In this document: positions 47,390 to 55,996 of the stretch, in pieces
Layout of the letters: each line of letters begins with the position of its first letter
How positions within the stretch are numbered: the first letter of the stretch is position 1
Translations under genes and position numbers: made by a program
NCBI GenBank assembly: GCA_049698695.1
Contig: JBAVYH010000092.1
Location: 12,828-76,827 of the forward strand
DNA: 64,000 nucleotides
Origin: Bog-375 sp049698695
Lineage (GTDB): Bacteria; Acidobacteriota; Terriglobia; Bryobacterales; Bryobacteraceae
Reading direction: 5' to 3'
The notes under the pieces: model-generated
What the model was told of the DNA's origin: nothing
Databases searched by the model: none
The model's input: only the letters and a program-made list of their open reading frames with translations

Positions 47390-47426
47390 TTCACAGCGCT
47401 GACCGGGAATGCGCCGGTGGTGCCGG

Positions 47427-47738
47427 CTATCCTTCCTTGTACATGTACTTGATGGCGGGCTTATAGATCAGCACGTTCGGCTGGCCGTCGCGATTCACCT
47501 TGAGACAGCACTTGTCATACCACTCGATGACGCCATGCAGTGTCTCGCCGTCGCGCAGCACAAAGACCATTGGGGTCCTGGCCTGCATCTGCTTCACGTA
47601 ATAAAAATTCTCCGCATTGGTCTGGTCTGGCGGGACAGGCTTTTTCTGTGACTGGAGGGCCGGGCGGCGGGGTGGACTAATCTGCTCCTTGATCTCGTTC
47701 AGCGACGGACGAATGAGCTTGCGATTGACAGTCTCCAC
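47427..47738 (-). CDS. hfq: Hfq-like Sm-fold RNA-binding protein
   Basis: The 103-residue protein has a basic, proline-rich N-terminal 40 residues, then an Sm fold: ENFYYVKQMQARTPMVFVLRDGETLHGVIEWYDKCCLKVNRDGQ in the Sm1 region and VLIYKPAIKYMYKEG in the Sm2 region. Classical Hfq has Tyr-Lys-His at the Sm2 site that binds uridine-rich RNA; here the histidine is replaced by proline. Hfq usually supports small-RNA regulation. The start is GTG, with AAGGA nine bases upstream. It lies downstream of the deoxyhypusine-synthase-like gene on the same strand. Confidence 0.78.
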   Translation of the reverse strand: METVNRKLIRPSLNEIKEQISPPRRPALQSQKKPVPPDQTNAENFYYVKQMQARTPMVFVLRDGETLHGVIEWYDKCCLKVNRDGQPNVLIYKPAIKYMYKEG

Positions 47739-47912
47739 TGAATGCCATCCTTATGAAGAGAATCTGTTTGACTTGCCGCTACCTGGCACAGCGAGAGCGG
47801 CTTGGTCGTTGGGTTCGCTTTTCGACTTGACTCATAAATAGCATAATGAGACCCGCGAAGCAACGAGGGTGCGAGGAGAATTCCGAGCAACTGCGCGATG
47901 GGGCCGGGCGGT

Positions 47913-49172
47913 CTATACGGCCAACGGGTAGCGGAGGGTTTCGAGAAGCCAGTCGCGATTCTGCCGAACATCGGCAGTGAGGCGGCCGCAAAGTTCGCCT
48001 CGCGCATCGAATAAGCGGTAGCCTTCGGGAGAGCGCAGGTAGCCGCGGGCCTTCGGCTCGCGCGCGAAGACGGCGGCTTCGCCTTCGGCCTCCACCATGC
48101 GCCGATAACGGCGCCGGTTGTCGAGCAGCGCCTTAACCAGAAAAGGCATGATGAGCGAGTAGTCGGCCTGCATGCTTTCGGTGGTCTGCAGGTAGGTGTC
48201 TTTGTCCACCTTGCCCCAGGTGACCGCCTCGGCCGGCGGGCAGGAAGAGAGCGAACCATCGGTGACAGGCGCGGTGACAATCTGCACATCGAACTGATAG
48301 CCGCGCACGTTGGGCAGGCCAAGCACCTGGCCCAGGGCGGGCTCGGGCTGGAGATTGTAATTCTTGGGGACGCCACCGCCCAGAATGACCGTGGCGAGCG
48401 CGTGAGCCGGATGATCGAAGAGCCCCCAGCGATGGTAGGCGCAGGCTTCGAAGACTTCGGCGTGCAGGTCGAGATCGAAGCTGTAATCCGGGATCAGGCC
48501 AGCTTGCCGCATGGCCCACAGCTTCATGGAATTCAGGAACACGCTGCCATCGCCGGGTGCACCGACGAAGATCGGGATGGCACGCCGCCAGCAAGTAGAC
48601 AGCAGGCCGGGAGGGACGGCGTGGCGCTGCTCCTCGGCGGCATAGTATTTGCCCAGCAGGTAGCGCAGTTCGGTGCCCGTCATCGTGCGCTGAAACTCCG
48701 GGCTGGCCAGCACCGCGCTGATGAAGCGATCCTGGTCGAGCAAAACGCCTTCATCGAAGGCCATGTCGGTTACACGGATGGTGCCCTCTTCGCGCAGCGC
48801 AGCGTCGTCACTGGCGATGGGAACTTCATGGATGGGACCGGACTTGTAAGCTTCCAGGCTGCGGTGACCGTCGTGGTAACAGACGGCGTCGGTGGTGCTC
48901 AGGTAAGCCACCCAGCCGGTCTCGAGCAGAGGAATCAGCCAGGTTTGGTGCTGACCGGAGACTGTGACCGGACCGGCGACGGCAAGTGTAAGCGGGCAGC
49001 CCAGGCCGATGGCGCGGTCGAGAATCCCATAGATGCGGCGCAGAAAGGCACCGCCGAATGCGGGTAGGCAATGAGTGAACAGTTCGTCGAGCGTCTCGCA
49101 TTCATCCACGCGCCGCACCTGCACGTAGCGGCGGCCGGCGCTCTGGTTGCCCCTGTGCTTATCCTGATCCAT
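47913..49172 (-). CDS. Deoxyhypusine-synthase-like protein
   Basis: The 419-residue protein belongs to the deoxyhypusine/homospermidine synthase-like family. Conserved stretches include GCPLTLAVAGPVTVSGQHQT, VFLNSMKLWAMRQAG, VILGGGVPKNYNLQPEPAL and AEAVTWGKVDKDT, where Lys321 corresponds to the catalytic lysine of deoxyhypusine synthase. Bacteria lack eIF5A, so the bacterial members more likely make homospermidine or modify another target with an aminobutyl group. The start is ATG 49172. The function in this lineage is unproven. Confidence 0.85.
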   Translation of the reverse strand: MDQDKHRGNQSAGRRYVQVRRVDECETLDELFTHCLPAFGGAFLRRIYGILDRAIGLGCPLTLAVAGPVTVSGQHQTWLIPLLETGWVAYLSTTDAVCYHDGHRSLEAYKSGPIHEVPIASDDAALREEGTIRVTDMAFDEGVLLDQDRFISAVLASPEFQRTMTGTELRYLLGKYYAAEEQRHAVPPGLLSTCWRRAIPIFVGAPGDGSVFLNSMKLWAMRQAGLIPDYSFDLDLHAEVFEACAYHRWGLFDHPAHALATVILGGGVPKNYNLQPEPALGQVLGLPNVRGYQFDVQIVTAPVTDGSLSSCPPAEAVTWGKVDKDTYLQTTESMQADYSLIMPFLVKALLDNRRRYRRMVEAEGEAAVFAREPKARGYLRSPEGYRLFDARGELCGRLTADVRQNRDWLLETLRYPLAV

Positions 49173-49247
49173 GATTCTTTGACCATAACATGGCGGGCGA
49201 GAACGGCCTTCGGTCCTGCCCGGCTGTTACCTGAATTTCGCAGGGCC

Positions 49248-50141
49248 TTAGGAAGGCGGACTGACGATCACCGTGTAGATGCGGTCCAGGTCTTCCGGGG
49301 AGTAGTATTCAATCTCGATGCGGCCCTTCTGCTTGGCTTTCTCGACGATGCGGACCTTGGTGCCGAGGACGCGCTCCAGTTCCTGAATGGCGGCCTTCAC
49401 GTTAGGATCGGTTTCGAGCTCATCCAGGTGCTTAGGCTTGCGGCCCTCGAGCATGCGCTGGGTGGTGCGCTCGGTCTGGCGCACGGACCATCCCTGCGCG
49501 ACGGCCTTTTCGGCGACTTCCCGTTGGAGCTCAATGCTGGGAAGCGAACACAGGCAGCGGGCATGGCCGGCAGACAGGCGGCGCTCGGAGACCAGTTGCT
49601 GGATATCGGCGGGAAGCTGCAGGAGGCGGAGGAAGTTGATGATGGTGGTGCGGTCTTTGCCGGTCCGTTGTCCGATCTGATCGGGATTCAGGAGCAACTC
49701 GCGGCCCAGGCGGTCAAAAGCGACGGCGGTCTCGATGGGGTTCAGGTCCTCGCGCTGGATGTTCTCGACGAGGGTGATTTCGAGCAGGCGGTCGTCGGGG
49801 ATATCGCGAATTACCGCCGGCACAGATTGACTGCCCGCGAGTTTGGCGGCGCGCCAGCGACGCTCGCCGGCGACCAGTTGATAACGTTCACCGGACCGCC
49901 GGACCACCAGCGGCTGAATGATGCCGTTGGTGCGGATGGACTGCGCCAATTCGGAAAGGCGCTCGCTTTGAAACACGCGCCGGGGCTGGAGCGGGTTCGG
50001 GTCGATGCTATCGATCGGAATACTAAGGGCCGCTTCCTGGGTTGGCGCGAGAGGAGGCACCGGCTGGAGGGTCGGGCGAGTTGGCAACAGTGCGCCCAGG
50101 CCCCTACCGAGCGCTTTGCGGGGCTTCTCTGTTTTGTTCAT
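49248..50141 (-). CDS. parB: Chromosome-partitioning protein ParB
   Basis: The 297-residue protein has the ParB N-terminal stretch (KALGRGLGALLP), the CTP-binding/arginine patch (QPRRVFQSERLSELAQSIRTNGIIQPLVVR, then GERRWRAAKLAG), the partner and helix-turn-helix region (LGRELLLNPDQIGQRTGKDRTTIINFLRLLQLP) and a C-terminal dimerisation domain. It binds the parS sites found upstream of parA. The frame extends to 50207, but ATG 50141 starts with the conserved N-terminus. It overlaps the end of parA by 38 bases. Confidence 0.95.
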   Translation of the reverse strand: MNKTEKPRKALGRGLGALLPTRPTLQPVPPLAPTQEAALSIPIDSIDPNPLQPRRVFQSERLSELAQSIRTNGIIQPLVVRRSGERYQLVAGERRWRAAKLAGSQSVPAVIRDIPDDRLLEITLVENIQREDLNPIETAVAFDRLGRELLLNPDQIGQRTGKDRTTIINFLRLLQLPADIQQLVSERRLSAGHARCLCSLPSIELQREVAEKAVAQGWSVRQTERTTQRMLEGRKPKHLDELETDPNVKAAIQELERVLGTKVRIVEKAKQKGRIEIEYYSPEDLDRIYTVIVSPPS

Positions 50142-50895
50142 GGTCCAGGATCTCTTTGGCCAGCCGGATGTAGCTTTCGGCGCCCTTTGAGCGGGGGTCG
50201 TAAGCAAGAATGGGCTTGCCGAAACTGGGCGCCTCGGCCAAGCGGACGCTGCGGGGAACGATGGTATCGAACACCTCGTCAGCGAAGAACTCTCGGAGAT
50301 CGGCCGCGACCTGGCGGGTCAGGTTCGTGCGGTCGTCATACATGGTGAGTAGGATGCCCTCCACCTGCAATGGATGCTGAAAGGCATCGCGAATTCGATC
50401 AATCGTATCCATGAGCTCTGAAATGCCTTCCAGCGCGAAGAACTCGCACTGGATGGGGACGAGGACGGAATCCGCCGCGATAAGGGCATTGAGGGTGAGG
50501 AGATCGAGGGCGGGGGGGCAATCGATCAGGATGAAGTCGTATTTGTCGCGGATACTCTGAATGCGTTCGCGAAGACGAAATTCGCGGTTGGGGATATCCA
50601 CCAATTCCAGGTTGGCGCCGACGAGGTTCTTGTCGGCGGAAATGACGTACAGGCCGTCGAAGGCAGTGGTGATGATCGCGTCGCGGGGAGAAGCATCACC
50701 TAAAATGACGTGGTAGAGGCTCGGGCGACTGGGATCCTTGGCTATGCCGAGGCCGCTGGAGGCATTCCCCTGGGGATCGGAATCGATGACCAGGATTCTG
50801 AGGTCGTTGGCTGCCAGCGCAGCAGCAAGATTGATGGCAGTAGTGGTCTTGCCGACGCCACCCTTCTGATTTGCAATTGCAAATACCCGGCTCAA
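50104..50895 (-). CDS. parA: Chromosome-partitioning ATPase ParA (Soj)
   Basis: The 263-residue ATPase has the deviant Walker A motif IANQKGGVGKTTTAINLAA, the switch region VIDSDPQGNASSGLG and the Walker B segment YDFILIDCPPAL. It forms nucleoid gradients that move ParB-parS complexes. Length and start match chromosomal Soj proteins. Two parS sites lie 41-97 bases upstream of its start codon, in the gap before rsmG. Confidence 0.96.
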   Translation of the reverse strand: MSRVFAIANQKGGVGKTTTAINLAAALAANDLRILVIDSDPQGNASSGLGIAKDPSRPSLYHVILGDASPRDAIITTAFDGLYVISADKNLVGANLELVDIPNREFRLRERIQSIRDKYDFILIDCPPALDLLTLNALIAADSVLVPIQCEFFALEGISELMDTIDRIRDAFQHPLQVEGILLTMYDDRTNLTRQVAADLREFFADEVFDTIVPRSVRLAEAPSFGKPILAYDPRSKGAESYIRLAKEILDHEQNREAPQSAR

Positions 50896-50935
50896 GCGGC
50901 CATACTAACACGAAGCTCGCTGCGGCTGAAGCGTG

Positions 50936-50951
50936 AGTTTCACGTGAAACA
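50936..50951. promoter_or_regulatory. parS: parS site 1
   Basis: AGTTTCACGTGAAACA contains the perfect 14-bp palindrome GTTTCACGTGAAAC and matches the universal 16-bp parS at 15 positions. It lies upstream of parA and would load ParB here. Confidence 0.92.
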
Positions 50952-50976
50952 CCAGGCGTTGCAATAGCGGAGGTTG

Positions 50977-50992
50977 CGTTTCACGTGAAACA
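50977..50992. promoter_or_regulatory. parS: parS site 2
   Basis: CGTTTCACGTGAAACA contains the same perfect palindrome and lies 41 bases from site 1, close to four helical turns. Paired parS sites within the parAB neighbourhood are typical of origin-proximal chromosomal par loci. Confidence 0.92.
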
Positions 50993-51045
50993 GGTGGACA
51001 TGCCTCGCCGGCCGCCTCAGCGAGCAGGCCTGGGCTGTTCCGCCC

Positions 51046-51624
51046 CTAAACTCGGTGTCCGATGCGAAGGTATCGCTGCTTCCCCCACGGCATCGGGATC
51101 GGCGGCTCCCACACGAACCCCACTTCCGGGGGTGCGCCTTCAGCTCCACCTAAGAGATCGGCAACAGGCGCCAAGAGCTTTAGGCTCGGGGAGAGAGCCT
51201 GGTAGCTCACCGCACGAGAAATCGCCAAGTCGAACTGCTCGTGCAGTTGCTCGGCGCGGCCCGCCACCACGCGTATGTTCGGCAGGGCGCGGGCCGCCTC
51301 CTTTAGAAAGACTGCCTTTCGTTGGTGCGATTCAATTAGAGTGACAAGGCAATCGGGACGACACACCGCAACTGGAAGACCAGGGAAGCCAGCTCCTGAG
51401 CCCACATCGGCGATTCGCAGGCGGCTGGCAGGCAGGCGGGCAGCGAGAAAGATGGACTCGCAATAGTGGCGTTCGATTACCTCATCGAGGTCCCGAATGG
51501 CGGTGAGATTGAGCCTGCGGTTCCAGCGAACCAACAGATTGTAATGGGCTTCCAGCGCCAGTACCTGCTCGTCTGTCAGCTCTGCGATGCCGCCAAGCCG
51601 TTCCCGGAGCAGCTCACGAAACAT
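51046..51624 (-). CDS. rsmG: 16S rRNA (guanine527-N7)-methyltransferase
   Basis: The 192-residue GidB/RsmG protein contains the SAM-binding IADVGSGAGFPGLPVAVCRPD and the segment VTLIESHQRKAVFLKEAAR. The N-terminal YNLLVRWNRRLNLTAIRDLDEVIERHYCESI is diagnostic. It methylates G527 of 16S rRNA. It overlaps the end of mnmG by 11 bases and precedes parA, the widespread mnmG-rsmG-parA-parB order. Confidence 0.95.
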   Translation of the reverse strand: MFRELLRERLGGIAELTDEQVLALEAHYNLLVRWNRRLNLTAIRDLDEVIERHYCESIFLAARLPASRLRIADVGSGAGFPGLPVAVCRPDCLVTLIESHQRKAVFLKEAARALPNIRVVAGRAEQLHEQFDLAISRAVSYQALSPSLKLLAPVADLLGGAEGAPPEVGFVWEPPIPMPWGKQRYLRIGHRV

Positions 51625-53413
51625 GGTTCAAGCCGAGATAGACATCGAGAACGGCGACCGCCGCAGGAGTAATGCCGGGGATGCGAGCGGCCTGGCCGAG
51701 GGTCGCGGGGCGAACCCGGTTGAGCTTGTCGAGAACCTCCCGGGATAAACCCGGGATGCCATTGAAACCGAAGTCGCTTGGAATCGGACGGCGCTCGGCG
51801 GCCTTCAGGCGCTCCATCTGGCGTTCCTGTTGACCAATATAGCCGCTGTATTTGGTTTCGGTTTCCACGGTGGCCAGCACCCCGGCTACAGCGTCCTCAC
51901 CAAGCACTTCGCGGATCCAGCCTGGGACTTCCGCAAGGCGCGCTTCGGGACGCTTGAGCCACTGGCCGTGGCGGTGGCCCTCCAGCGCTTGTTTCAGCAG
52001 CTCGCACTGCTTCTGCTTCCGCTGGAAGGCGTCCCAGCGCGCATCCGTCACCAGGCCCGCGCGGCGGCCCATCGGCGTCAGGCGCGCGTCGGCGTTATCG
52101 ATGCGGAGGTGAAGACGAAACTCCGCGCGAGAGGTGAACATGCGGTACGGCTCGTCAGCGCCCTTGGTGATAAGGTCGTCGATCAGGATTCCCGTATACC
52201 CTTCGGAGCGGCCGACAAGTACCGCCTCTTTGCCGCTCAGTTTCGCCGCGGCGTTCATGCCGGCGATGAGGCCCTGGCAGGCCGCCTCCTCGTAGCCTGA
52301 CGTTCCGTTGATTTGGCCAGCAAGGTAAAGACCCGCAATGGATTTCGCTTCGAGCGTGTGCGACAACTGGCGCGGATCGATGGCGTCATATTCAATCGCG
52401 TACCCGGGCCGGATCATTTCCGCGTGCTCGAGGCCCGGAATCGACGCGACCATGGCGGTCTGCACGTCGATGGGCATGCTGGTAGACATTCCATTGACGT
52501 ACACCTCGTTGGTGTCGAGGCCCTCCGGCTCCAGAAAAATCTGGTGACGCAGTTTGTCGGGGAATTTGACGATCTTGTCCTCAATGGAAGGGCAGTAGCG
52601 CGGACCGATTCCCTTGATCTGGCCGCTGTACAGGGGAGAGCGCGGAATGGCATCGCGGAGAATACGGTGTGTCTCCGCGGTGGTGTAGCCGATGTGGCAC
52701 TGAACCTGGGCGCGGTCGATGCGCCCGGTCAAAAACGAAAATGGGGTCGGTTCGGCATCGCCGGGCTGGGGCTCGAACTGCGACCAATCGATGGTGCGGC
52801 CGTCCAGGCGCGGCGGTGTGCCGGTTTTGAGGCGAGTCCAGTTCAGGCCGAGAGTGCGCAACTGTTCGCCCAGCAGTTGCGACGGCGCTTCGCCGTTGCG
52901 GCCGCAACTGTAGCGCGCTTCGCCCACATGCGCCAAGCCATTCAAAAATGTGCCGGTGGTGACAACCACAGCGCCGCAATCCAGGGTGCGGCCGTCGCGC
53001 AATGCGACCCCCGTGGCCCGGCCCTCCTCGATGTTCAGCGCGGCCGCCTCGGCCTGCTTGATGCGCAGATTCGGTTCCCGCTCGAGGACCTCGCGCATCC
53101 GAACCCGGTACGCCTTCTTATCCATTTGCGCGCGCGGCGACCAGACAGCCGGCCCGCGGCTGGTGTTGAGCAGCCGGAACTGGATGCCGACGGCGTCCGC
53201 CACCTCACCCATCACTCCACCCAGCGCGTCGACCTCGCGCACCAGGTGACCCTTGGCGATGCCGCCGATGGCCGGGTTGCAGGACATCTGCGCGATCAGG
53301 TCCAGGTTCATGCTGACGATGGCGGTCTTCAAACCCATTCGTGCGGCGGCGCGGGCGGCTTCGCACCCGGCATGACCGGCGCCGATGACAACGACGTCGT
53401 AGCGTTCGCGCAT
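51614..53413 (-). CDS. mnmG: tRNA uridine-5-carboxymethylaminomethyl modification enzyme
   Basis: The 599-residue FAD protein begins YDVVVIGAGHAGCEAARAAAR and contains SCNPAIGGIAKGHLVREVDALGG, the MnmG signature GPRYCPSIEDKI and the second signature region GQINGTSGYEEAACQGLIAG. With MnmE it modifies the wobble uridine of certain tRNAs. ATG 53413 is preferred over ATG 53422 because TAGAAT lies seven bases upstream of it, overlapping the earlier ATG. The gene diverges from purD with only 27 bases between start codons. Confidence 0.95.
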   Translation of the reverse strand: MRERYDVVVIGAGHAGCEAARAAARMGLKTAIVSMNLDLIAQMSCNPAIGGIAKGHLVREVDALGGVMGEVADAVGIQFRLLNTSRGPAVWSPRAQMDKKAYRVRMREVLEREPNLRIKQAEAAALNIEEGRATGVALRDGRTLDCGAVVVTTGTFLNGLAHVGEARYSCGRNGEAPSQLLGEQLRTLGLNWTRLKTGTPPRLDGRTIDWSQFEPQPGDAEPTPFSFLTGRIDRAQVQCHIGYTTAETHRILRDAIPRSPLYSGQIKGIGPRYCPSIEDKIVKFPDKLRHQIFLEPEGLDTNEVYVNGMSTSMPIDVQTAMVASIPGLEHAEMIRPGYAIEYDAIDPRQLSHTLEAKSIAGLYLAGQINGTSGYEEAACQGLIAGMNAAAKLSGKEAVLVGRSEGYTGILIDDLITKGADEPYRMFTSRAEFRLHLRIDNADARLTPMGRRAGLVTDARWDAFQRKQKQCELLKQALEGHRHGQWLKRPEARLAEVPGWIREVLGEDAVAGVLATVETETKYSGYIGQQERQMERLKAAERRPIPSDFGFNGIPGLSREVLDKLNRVRPATLGQAARIPGITPAAVAVLDVYLGLNHVS

Positions 53414-53440
53414 TGATACCATTCTAATGGTGGAATCACG
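53414..53440. promoter_or_regulatory. Overlapping divergent promoters of mnmG and purD
   Basis: The palindrome CCATTCTAATGG (53419-53430) contains TAGAAT on the minus strand (53421-53426), seven bases before mnmG, and TCTAAT on the plus strand (53423-53428), twelve bases before purD. The two -10-like boxes overlap, so the polymerases would compete. Both transcripts would have almost no leader. Confidence 0.45.
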
Positions 53441-54688
53441 ATGAAAGTTCTGGTGATCGGCAGTGGAGGCAGAGAGCACGCGCTGGTGTGGAAACTGGCG
53501 CAATCGCCGGGGACCGCTGTGTTCGCGGCGCCGGGAAACCCGGGTATGGCGAGCGCTGCTACGTGCCTGGCGGCGAAGGGCGCAGACCCGGCGGAGTGGC
53601 TGGCGGCGGCGGAGACGATTGACGCGGACCTGACAGTGGTCGGACCGGAAGCTCCGCTGGTGGCCGGGGTGGCCGATATGTTCCGCGCGCGCGGCCGGCG
53701 CATAGTGGGGCCAGGCCGGGAAGCAGCGCGGTTGGAAGGGAGTAAGGTTTTCGCAAAGAACTTTCTGACGCAAAGGAATATCCCCACAGCGGCATTCGTG
53801 ACCGTGGAAAACGAAACGGACGCGCGCCGGGCACTTGACCGCTTCGGGTTTCCGGTGGTGCTCAAAGCCGACGGCCTGGCGGCAGGCAAAGGTGTGGTGG
53901 TGGCTCAGGACCGGGCTCAGGCGGAGGAAGCGCTCGGCGGATTGCGTGGCCGGCTGGTGATCGAAGAATTCCTGCGCGGCGAAGAAGTGAGTTTCATCGC
54001 GCTATGTGACGGTCGCGACGTGGTGCCGCTCGCCGCCACGCAGGACCACAAAGCGGTTTTCGATGGCGACCGCGGGCCCAACACCGGCGGAATGGGCGCG
54101 TACTGCGACGCCGCGATTCTGAGCGAGCGCCAAGCCGAGGATATTCTCAACCACGTTATCTATCCGACGGTGGAAGCCACCGGTTTCACCGGGTTCCTCT
54201 ACGCCGGGATGATGATTACGGCGGAAGGGCCGAAGGTTCTCGAGTTCAATGTGCGGTTGGGCGACCCGGAAACGCAGCCGCTGATGCACCGCATGAGTGG
54301 CGACTTTGTCCCCGCGCTGATGGCCGCGGCGGAAGGGCGCTTGAGCGGCACGCGTCTCGAATGGCGCGCAGGCCCAAGCGTGTGCGTGGTGATGGCATCG
54401 GGCGGCTATCCTGGTGCCTACGAAACCGGAAAGGCCATCAACGGAATTGCGGATGCCGAGGCGCGGGGCGCCTTAGTGTTTCACGCGGGAACCCGTTTAG
54501 GCGCGCGAGGTCTCGAAACTGCGGGCGGGCGCGTGCTGGGCGTCACGGCGGGCGGAGACGACCTTGCGGGAGCGATCGGCTGCGCGTACACAGGAGTGGA
54601 AGCGATTCACTTCGAGGGCGCACATTTCCGCCACGATATTGGCCGCAAAGGCCTTGCCAGGTACAATGAAGGGAACGTGGGGACGTAG
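53441..54688 (+). CDS. purD: Phosphoribosylamine-glycine ligase
   Basis: The 415-residue ATP-grasp enzyme begins MKVLVIGSGGREHALVWKLAQSP and contains VGPEAPLVAGVADMFR, the ATP-grasp loop GFPVVLKADGLAAGKGVVVA, and GFTGFLYAGMMITAEGPKVLEFNVRLGDPETQ. It catalyses the second step of purine synthesis. Its last three codons and its stop (TAG 54686-54688) lie within the tRNA-Arg gene, a ten-base overlap. Confidence 0.96.
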   Translation: MKVLVIGSGGREHALVWKLAQSPGTAVFAAPGNPGMASAATCLAAKGADPAEWLAAAETIDADLTVVGPEAPLVAGVADMFRARGRRIVGPGREAARLEGSKVFAKNFLTQRNIPTAAFVTVENETDARRALDRFGFPVVLKADGLAAGKGVVVAQDRAQAEEALGGLRGRLVIEEFLRGEEVSFIALCDGRDVVPLAATQDHKAVFDGDRGPNTGGMGAYCDAAILSERQAEDILNHVIYPTVEATGFTGFLYAGMMITAEGPKVLEFNVRLGDPETQPLMHRMSGDFVPALMAAAEGRLSGTRLEWRAGPSVCVVMASGGYPGAYETGKAINGIADAEARGALVFHAGTRLGARGLETAGGRVLGVTAGGDDLAGAIGCAYTGVEAIHFEGAHFRHDIGRKGLARYNEGNVGT

Positions 54689-54755
54689 CTCAGATGGATA
54701 GAGCGGTCGCCTCCTAAGCGACAGGTCGGCGGTTCGAATCCGCCCGTCCCTACCA
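54679..54755 (+). tRNA. tRNA-Arg (anticodon CCT)
   Basis: A full cloverleaf can be drawn: acceptor GGGGACG paired with CGTCCCT (one G-U pair at the end), D arm GCTCAGATGGATAGAGC, anticodon stem GTCGC/GCGAC with loop CTCCTAA (anticodon CCT), and T arm with GGTTCGAATCC. The CCA end is encoded (54753-54755). The first ten bases overlap the end of purD. The 3' end is the probable target of the adjacent integrase. Confidence 0.93.
54731..54755. other. Candidate att site in the 3' end of tRNA-Arg
   Basis: The T-arm and acceptor end of tRNA-Arg lie 96 bases from the stop of a tyrosine recombinase gene that points towards it, the classic layout of tRNA-targeted elements. No second copy of this sequence was found in the rest of the window, so the other end would lie beyond 64000 or has been lost. 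Confidence 0.45.
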
Positions 54756-54824
54756 CACAACCCGCTTTGAACCAATGATTTGGCTCCTTCGCTTGGTCCA
54801 TGTCCTGTCCCCAAAAACTGAAAA

Positions 54825-54875
54825 CGTATCAGAAACGTATCAAAACCCCATCAGACGTGTGGTTCCGTATCAGAA
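54825..54875. repeat. Three direct repeats CGTATCA[GA]AA beside the integrase
   Basis: Copies lie at 54825-54834, 54836-54845 and 54866-54875. The first two are 11 bases apart (one helical turn). The third is inside the end of the integrase gene. Placed between the tRNA and the integrase, they look like arm-type binding sites for the recombinase or its excisionase. Confidence 0.5.
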
Positions 54876-55996
54876 CCTGCAGCGCTTGGTTCGCTAGCCC
54901 GGCGGTTCAGTTGTGCCAGCGCTTCGCGCTTCATCTGGAGCTTCATCTGCGAATACTTCTTGAATACCTGCGAGTCAGTCTGCCGTAGCATCTGCGTCAC
55001 CCACTCGTCGGCCACGCCGCCCGAACTCAGCCGCGTGGCGAACGTGGAACGAAGATCGTAGAGCCGGAAATACCGAACCTCAGCCTTCCGAAGCGTGGTT
55101 GCCCAAGTTTTCTTAAACTCAGTTTGGTGCCCGGTCCGGTTACCGTCGCTGGGAAACAGCCACGGGCCGGGACCGGCAAGTTCGACTTGGCTACGGAACG
55201 CCTCTACAGCGATGTCGGTCAGTGGAACCTCGGCAACCCCGGTTGGGGTCTTGGAGTCGTCGATGAACACCACCTTGTTGGGGATATCCACCTGATCCTT
55301 CTTCATCGCGGCCAACTCCTTGTACACTCGCAAGCCGGTCTCAGTGATGATCCGAATCACGTTCCGCAGGTACGCGGGGGCGTGGTTCTCGATCTTGGTT
55401 TGTTCCGACCACGTCATGTAATGCGGCCGAAACAGGCCCTTGAGTCTGACCGGAAACTCCGCCGCGGTGCATGGATTTACCGGGCAGAGCTTCTTCTTTA
55501 CGGCAACGCTAAAGATCCTTCGCAGAACTCGAAATTCCTGGTGGGCCGTCGTCGGCTTTAGGATTCCAAGTTCCACCACGCCCGCTTTGCGGCGGACGCG
55601 GCGCCTTTGAGCGATCCGATGGCGCAGGTAATCCTCGATCAGTGATGCATCGATATCGCCCAGCTTCAGTGCTCCGAACATCGGTATGAGATTCTTCAAC
55701 GCAGTTTGGTTGGCCCGGTGCGTGCCTGCGGCCCGAATCGGCGGCCTGGAGTAGTTCTCCAGGAAAAACTCCGCCCATTCATCGAACGTTATCTGCTTGC
55801 CCTTGCGAACTGCGTCAAGGCTGTTATTGTCCCTGGCGGCGAGGCGCTCGCGCATCTGCCTCTGCGCCTCGTCCCAGTCCGTCGTGTGCGTTGATTCCAG
55901 GCGGCGGCGACCGGTCTTGTCCCTGTAGCGCATCCACCAAAGGTCGCTGTCGTTTCGTTTATAGACGACACCGTCATGCCTGTTAGGCCTTGCCAT
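54851..55996 (-). CDS. Tyrosine-family site-specific integrase
   Basis: The 381-residue protein has an N-terminal SAM-like core-binding domain (about residues 60-160) and a C-terminal catalytic domain. The first arginine lies in ITETGLRVYKELAAMK, the second in YDLRSTFATRL and the tyrosine nucleophile in VFKKYSQMKL. The usual histidines are replaced (YDLR for HDLR, LRQT for LGHS), so the active site is a divergent version. It faces tRNA-Arg. Upstream it overlaps an excisionase-like gene by 14 bases, so the two are co-expressed. Confidence 0.9.
   Translation of the reverse strand: MARPNRHDGVVYKRNDSDLWWMRYRDKTGRRRLESTHTTDWDEAQRQMRERLAARDNNSLDAVRKGKQITFDEWAEFFLENYSRPPIRAAGTHRANQTALKNLIPMFGALKLGDIDASLIEDYLRHRIAQRRRVRRKAGVVELGILKPTTAHQEFRVLRRIFSVAVKKKLCPVNPCTAAEFPVRLKGLFRPHYMTWSEQTKIENHAPAYLRNVIRIITETGLRVYKELAAMKKDQVDIPNKVVFIDDSKTPTGVAEVPLTDIAVEAFRSQVELAGPGPWLFPSDGNRTGHQTEFKKTWATTLRKAEVRYFRLYDLRSTFATRLSSGGVADEWVTQMLRQTDSQVFKKYSQMKLQMKREALAQLNRRASEPSAAGSDTEPHV

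Noticed and set aside
54475..54492. A parS-like TGTTTCACG sequence inside purD
   Set aside because: The right half does not match the palindrome; only the two sites at 50936 and 50977 are convincing.
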